A stretch of 49,525 nucleotides of DNA. It comes from JAKQIM01 sp964633225. Its GTDB lineage: Bacteria; Chloroflexota; Anaerolineae; Anaerolineales; UBA4823. The notes beneath the pieces are model-generated. The model saw only the letters and a list, made by a program, of their open reading frames with translations. It was not told the DNA's origin and did not search any database. Position numbers and translations under genes: made by a program. The stretch is from contig CAZWFQ010000024.1 in assembly GCA_964633225.1 (NCBI GenBank), positions 1 through 49,525 on the forward strand. Reading direction: 5' to 3'. Position 1 is the first letter of the stretch; every line of letters begins with the position of its first letter. This document shows, in pieces, positions 45,741 through 49,525 of the stretch.

Positions 45741-48182
45741 CTATTTTTCCTTTTCCTTGAAAACCAGGGCATCGTTGGGCTCGTCCACATCCACGATCAC
45801 GTGACTGCCTTCGGACAAGTCGCCGCCCAACAACTGCACTGAGAGCGGACTTTCAACATATTTCTGCAAGGCCCGGCGCAGGGGGCGGGCACCAAAAGCC
45901 GGATCATAGCCGGTCTTGGCCAGCCATTGGCAGGCCGCTTCGGTCAGATCTACCCTCAAACCGCGCTCAGACAGGCGTTCTTGGATCTCTTTCATTTGCA
46001 AGCTTACAATCTTGACCATCTCTTCCAACGAGAGCGGAGAGAAGGTGATGATCTCGTCGATACGGTTCAAGAACTCGGGGCGGAAAGTGCCCTTGAGGGC
46101 CTTGGTGATCTTCTCTTCGGCTTCGCGCTCTTCGCTGCTGCGAGAAGCGGGGGCAAAGCCCAGGCTGCCTGACTTGCGCACATACTCGGTGCCCAGGTTG
46201 CTGGTCATGATCAGCACCGTATTGCGGAAATCCACTGCCCGGCCCTGCCCATCCGTCAGGCGGCCATCATCCAAGATCTGCAGGAGGGCATTCCAGACCT
46301 CGGGGTGGGCCTTCTCGATCTCGTCGAAGAGGATGACACGGTAGGGACGGCGGCGGACGGCCTCGGTCAACTGGCCGCCTTCCTCATAGCCCACGTAACC
46401 GGGCGGGGCGCCGAACAGGCGCGAGACGGTGTGCTGTTCGCGGTACTCGCTCATATCGATGCGCACCAGGGCGTCCACGTCGTCAAACATAAATTCCGCC
46501 AGGGCCTTGGCCAGCTCTGTCTTCCCAACACCAGAGGGGCCGATGAAGATAAACGACCCAATCGGGCGGCGCGGATCTTTGAGGCCAGAACGAGCCCGGC
46601 GGATGGCATCTGAAATGGCGTGGATGGCTTCCTCTTGGCCAATGATATGCTCATGCAGGCGCTCTTCCATCTGCAGCAGCTTCTGGGATTCGGTCTCCAT
46701 CATCTGGGTGACCGGTATGCCCGTCCACTGCGCTACCACGCCGGCAATGTCGTCCACATCTACGACCTCATCCAGCTTGTGTTCATCTTCCCATTTGTCG
46801 CGCTTCTCGTTAAATTCATCTTGCAGGCGCAAGCGCTCAACTTTGATTTCGGCGGCATGCTGGTAATCCCGCGCCACTGAGGCGGCATCTTCGTCGGCCT
46901 GCAAGCGGTCCAGTTCACTCTTCATGTCTTTCAAATCAGAGGGCAGGGAATAGAGCGCTACGCGCAGCTTGGCTGCGGCCTCATCCATCAGGTCAATCGC
47001 CTTATCGGGCAGATGACGGTCAGTGACATAACGCGAAGACAGGCGCGCCGCGGCCACCAGGGCGTCATCTGAGAAACGCACCTTATGATGGGCTTCGTAG
47101 CGGTCGCGCAGGCCGTGCAGCATCTTGATGGTGTCATCTACGCTGGGCTCTTCTACATATACGGGAGCAAAGCGGCGCTCGAGGGCGGCGTCTTTTTCGA
47201 TGTGCTTGTGGTATTCATCCAGGGTGGTGGCGCCCACGCACTGCAGTTCGCCGCGCGCCAGGGCCGGCTTGAGCATATTCGAGGCATCCATAGCGCCTTG
47301 GGCGGCACCGGCCCCCACCACGGTGTGCAGCTCGTCGATGAACAGGATCACTTCGCCCGTCGCGCGCTGGATCTCTTCAATGGCGGCCTTCAGGCGCTCT
47401 TCAAACTCGCCGCGGAAGCGCGAGCCGGCGATCATGGCACCCAGGTCCAGCGAGACCACACGCTTGCCCGAGAGGATTTCCGGCACATCTTTTGAAGCGA
47501 TCTTCTGCGCCAGGCCTTCGACAATGGCTGTCTTGCCCACACCAGCCTCGCCGATGAGCACGGGGTTGTTCTTGGTGCGGCGAGAGAGGATTTGGATGAC
47601 CCGCAGGATCTCGGCATCGCGGCCAATGACAGGATCGAGCTTGCCCTCGCGGGCAGCCAGGGTCAGGTCACGCGAATATTTTTCCAGGGTACGGTAGCGC
47701 GTCTCGGCCTGGGGGTCGGTTACGCGCTGCCCGCCGCGGATTTGCTGCACGGCTTCATAAACCCGCTCGCGCGTGACCCCGGCGCCTTCCAGCAAACGGG
47801 CAGAAGGCGTGCTGCGCTCATTCAAGATGGCGAGGAAAATATGCTCGGTGGAGATGTAATCATCTTTCAGGCGATTGGCTTCTTCATTCGCCAGGTCAAT
47901 GATGCGTTTGACACGCGGGGTGATGAAGATCTGCCCGGCGCCGCCACCAAAGATGTTGGCTTTGGGGCTGGTGCGCAAAATGTAATCCAGGCGCTCTGAC
48001 AGGGATTTGGCATCCACCTTCAGAGCTTCGAGGATCTGCGGCACCACGCCGTCCGGCTGCTCGATCAGGGCCAGCAGGATGTGCTCGGTATCGATCTGGT
48101 TATGTCCGTAGCGTTGGATGATCTCGGCGGCGCGTTGAGCGGCTTCTTGAGCGCGCTCGGTAAAACGGTCAAATCGCATCAT
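45741..48182 (-). CDS. clpC: ClpC-type AAA+ protease ATPase subunit
   Basis: 813 residues. The Clp N-terminal double repeat (1-145) contains ERAQEAAQRAAEIIQRYGHNQIDTEHILLALI. D1 has Walker A GEAGVGKT and Walker B LFIDELHTVVGAG. A short middle domain (about 395-465; DYQHAAEIKVERLRLQDEF) is ClpC-sized rather than the long ClpB wedge. D2 has GPSGVGKTELAKALAEFMFD, VILFDEIEKAHPEV and FRPEFLNRIDEI. It unfolds proteins for ClpP; no clpP is nearby. Tandem ATGs (48182 and 48179) are both possible. A TATAAT box lies about 54 bp upstream. No CtsR or CIRCE site was recognised. Confidence 0.92.
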   Translation of the reverse strand: MMRFDRFTERAQEAAQRAAEIIQRYGHNQIDTEHILLALIEQPDGVVPQILEALKVDAKSLSERLDYILRTSPKANIFGGGAGQIFITPRVKRIIDLANEEANRLKDDYISTEHIFLAILNERSTPSARLLEGAGVTRERVYEAVQQIRGGQRVTDPQAETRYRTLEKYSRDLTLAAREGKLDPVIGRDAEILRVIQILSRRTKNNPVLIGEAGVGKTAIVEGLAQKIASKDVPEILSGKRVVSLDLGAMIAGSRFRGEFEERLKAAIEEIQRATGEVILFIDELHTVVGAGAAQGAMDASNMLKPALARGELQCVGATTLDEYHKHIEKDAALERRFAPVYVEEPSVDDTIKMLHGLRDRYEAHHKVRFSDDALVAAARLSSRYVTDRHLPDKAIDLMDEAAAKLRVALYSLPSDLKDMKSELDRLQADEDAASVARDYQHAAEIKVERLRLQDEFNEKRDKWEDEHKLDEVVDVDDIAGVVAQWTGIPVTQMMETESQKLLQMEERLHEHIIGQEEAIHAISDAIRRARSGLKDPRRPIGSFIFIGPSGVGKTELAKALAEFMFDDVDALVRIDMSEYREQHTVSRLFGAPPGYVGYEEGGQLTEAVRRRPYRVILFDEIEKAHPEVWNALLQILDDGRLTDGQGRAVDFRNTVLIMTSNLGTEYVRKSGSLGFAPASRSSEEREAEEKITKALKGTFRPEFLNRIDEIITFSPLSLEEMVKIVSLQMKEIQERLSERGLRVDLTEAACQWLAKTGYDPAFGARPLRRALQKYVESPLSVQLLGGDLSEGSHVIVDVDEPNDALVFKEKEK

Positions 48183-48235
48183 AGGGAATGTTCCTTCCTC
48201 TCCGTACCCCGGTCAGAAGGGGGTATGGTAGAAGG

Positions 48236-48241
48236 ATTATA
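48236..48241 (-). promoter_or_regulatory. -10 box of clpC
   Basis: TATAAT on the minus strand, giving a leader of about 48 nt. A -35 is not obvious. The remaining 48242-48384 region contains a weak relic of the CCGCAGAG repeat (CAGACGCAGCAG...GCACAGAGTTTTAA) and nothing else that I recognise. Confidence 0.45.
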
Positions 48242-48384
48242 ACATTTTGTCCAAAAGCACAGGGCTTAGAGGCGTAAGAGATTTATATAAGTTTGGGAGA
48301 GGGTTGGACGATTGAGAGACAGGGAGATGAAAACCCACACAGACGCAGCAGCAGTACTTCAGTCGAGAGAGCACAGAGTTTTAA

Positions 48385-48425
48385 CCCTTATGGGAAGCAG
48401 CTTCTTGCGCTGCTTCCCATAAGGG
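48385..48425. terminator. Perfect 17-bp hairpin after the secreted repeat protein gene
   Basis: Arms at 48385-48401 and 48409-48425 (right arm GCTGCTTCCCATAAGGG) are perfectly complementary, with a 7-nt loop. It starts 11 bp beyond the stop of the leftward gene. The tail on the minus strand is TTAAAACTC, with little U. It is probably a terminator, possibly bidirectional with clpC. Confidence 0.65.
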
Positions 48426-48435
48426 TCGTAAGGTT

Positions 48436-49525
48436 TTATTTGTTGATAACGGGCAGGAAGATGCGGTAGCCAGATGGGGTAACAACGATAGTGAAATTGA
48501 CCTCATCGTGCCCGCCGTCGTCGTCGGTGAGGGTGAGGGTGGCGTTGTAGACGCCAGCCTCGGTGTAAGTGTGGGCAAAGGGGAAGGCCTGCGTGCCTTT
48601 GGCCAGGGGCATGGTCTGGGTAACACCGTCGCCCCAGTCGATGACGGCGGCATGCGTATCCAACCAGCCGGGGTCGAGGAAGGAGGCAGTCAGGGCCAGG
48701 GGCTGGCCTGCCATAACAGACTGGTCGGCGATGGGATCAAGGGCCGGGGCCGCGTTGACTACACTGACGAGCAGGGTATCCACGCCCACTGCTCCTAGTT
48801 CGTCGGTGATGGTCAGGGTGACGGTATAGGCGCCATTGTCAGCATAAGTGTGGGTGGGGGTGAGGGCGCTGGTGAAGGTCGCTCCGTCGCCAAAGTCCCA
48901 GGCAATGGTGACCGCGTGGAGGCTTAACAAGTCGGGGTCGGTAATGGTGCCGCCAAACTGAACGGCTTCCCCCTCCCCCACTGATTGATCCAGTCCAGCA
49001 TCCACGAGCGGGGCATCATTGACGGAGGTAATGGTGATGGTCACCTGGCCATCATCCGATGCTGCGCCATCTGAGACAGCGAAAGTGAAGCTGTCGAGGC
49101 CGTTGTAATTCAAGGCCGGGGTGTAGGTGAAGACGCCGCCGGCGTCTACCTGCACACTGCCGTGGGACGGAGCCGTATCCAGGCTGTAAGTCAACGGGTC
49201 ACCGTCCACGTCCGATGCCGCCAGCGGTCCGGTGAAGGCCGTATCCTCAGCGGTGATAATGGCCTGGTCGGGGGCGGCGGGCGCGTCGTTGACTCCCATC
49301 ACAGTGATGCTGACAATGGCCGTGTCGGTGATGGTGCCGTTGGAAACCACGTAGGTGAAGGTATCTGTCGTCACCTCGCCCTCCGCCAGCCACTCGAACT
49401 GGCCGTTCGGGTCGTAGTTAAAGTCGCCGCCCCAGGCTTCATAGCGCGCCAGAGCAAAGTCAACTTCAGGATAGTTTCCGGTCCACCCGCAAGCGACAAG
49501 CTTGCCATCTGGCTGCGCTACCAAA
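48436..49525 (-). CDS. Secreted repeat protein: delta-60, VCBS/cadherin-like and PKD domains (5' part outside window)
   Basis: The last 363 or so residues are present; the gene continues past the window edge. The first visible segment, AQPDGKLVACGWTGNYPEVDFALARYEA, is a delta-60 repeat. VCBS-like units follow (DTFTYVVSNGTITDTAIVSITVMGVNDAPA; DSFTFAVSDGAASDDGQVTITITSVNDAP). Two PKD domains come next (WDFGDGATFTSALTPTHTYADNGAYTVTLTI and DWGDGVTQT...HTYTEAGVYNATLTLTDDDGG). The protein ends VTPSGYRIFLPVINK. Large adhesins or surface enzymes use such modules. The N-terminal function is not visible. Confidence 0.85.
   Translation of the reverse strand, partial: LVAQPDGKLVACGWTGNYPEVDFALARYEAWGGDFNYDPNGQFEWLAEGEVTTDTFTYVVSNGTITDTAIVSITVMGVNDAPAAPDQAIITAEDTAFTGPLAASDVDGDPLTYSLDTAPSHGSVQVDAGGVFTYTPALNYNGLDSFTFAVSDGAASDDGQVTITITSVNDAPLVDAGLDQSVGEGEAVQFGGTITDPDLLSLHAVTIAWDFGDGATFTSALTPTHTYADNGAYTVTLTITDELGAVGVDTLLVSVVNAAPALDPIADQSVMAGQPLALTASFLDPGWLDTHAAVIDWGDGVTQTMPLAKGTQAFPFAHTYTEAGVYNATLTLTDDDGGHDEVNFTIVVTPSGYRIFLPVINK

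Noticed and set aside
45741..48182. ClpB instead of ClpC
   Set aside because: The middle domain is too short for the ClpB coiled-coil wedge, and the N-terminal repeat matches ClpC.
1..49525. CRISPR array, rRNA or tRNA genes
   Set aside because: No regularly spaced repeats with unique spacers, no rRNA-like stretch and no convincing tRNA arms were seen. A tRNA scan by software could still overturn this.

Overview
This 49.5 kb window looks like part of a metagenome- or draft-assembled chromosome of a Chloroflexota bacterium, most likely Anaerolineae-like. The taxonomic call is inference. It rests on a GC-rich coding style, lipoproteins with long Thr/Pro linkers, cyclase-AAA-TPR mega-regulators, a polyphosphate glucokinase, a VanW/YoaR-type wall protein, and a secreted protein ending in an 'FLPVINK'-type tail. 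Two runs of exactly 100 N (3295-3394 and 33991-34090) are scaffold gaps. I see no phage, transposase, CRISPR array, rRNA or tRNA gene.

Layout. 1-5.1 kb: a receiver/HTH regulator with a degenerate receiver, an M23 lipoprotein, a LysM/M23-like lipoprotein cut by a gap, the end of an ArfB-type ribosome-rescue hydrolase, and a pair of membrane proteins. 5.2-6.7 kb: two-subunit class I fumarase. 7-10.5 kb: a WD40 lipoprotein and an MFS transporter with a possible leader peptide. 10.6-13.8 kb: an ECF-type double ATPase, a small membrane protein, Nudix and HIT genes, with a duplicated Nudix 5' end left behind. 14-19.9 kb: MurJ, a methyltransferase, polyphosphate glucokinase, a PilZ protein, an unknown protein and a ketopantoate-reductase-like protein. 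20-23.9 kb: a 961-residue isoleucyl-tRNA-synthetase-like protein that has lost the HIGH and KMSKS signatures, translationally coupled to a tandem Nudix protein. 23.9-27.4 kb: an overlapping four-gene chain of two paralogous zinc-ribbon membrane proteins, a soluble zinc-ribbon protein and a secreted phospholipase-D-like protein, closed by a perfect 24-bp hairpin. 27.6-33.5 kb: a HerA-like ATPase overlapping a cyclase-AAA-TPR protein. 33.5-39.8 kb: small unknown proteins, a gapped unknown gene, cystathionine-gamma-synthase-type enzyme, VanW protein, GH114-like protein, Trm112 protein and DUF456 membrane protein. 39.9-42.2 kb: serS behind a T-box riboswitch, then an Nfu-type protein and a cNMP-binding protein. 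42.4-48.2 kb: a second cyclase-AAA-TPR protein and ClpC. 48.4 kb to the end: the 3' part of a large secreted repeat protein.

How the parts relate. Much of the window is housekeeping (SerRS, MurJ, ClpC, fumarase, ArfB, Trm112, PPGK). Around it sits a signalling layer: two class III cyclase homologues, a cyclic-nucleotide-binding protein, a PilZ protein and a CRP-like palindrome. Expression signals are unusually legible. Several genes start 6-8 nt after a TATAAT-like box, suggesting leaderless mRNAs. Many neighbours overlap as ATGA or TGATG. A dispersed intergenic repeat based on GCGTCTCTGCGG or its relatives sits at gene ends or between divergent genes.

The best candidates for something undescribed are the catalytically stripped IleRS paralogue with its coupled double Nudix protein, and the zinc-ribbon/PLD operon. 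No stretch of more than 300 bp lacks a gene. The longest gene-free stretches are the serS leader (41188-41482), the fumarase upstream region (6729-6990), the ClpC upstream region (48183-48435) and the ABC/MurJ divergent region (13827-14051).
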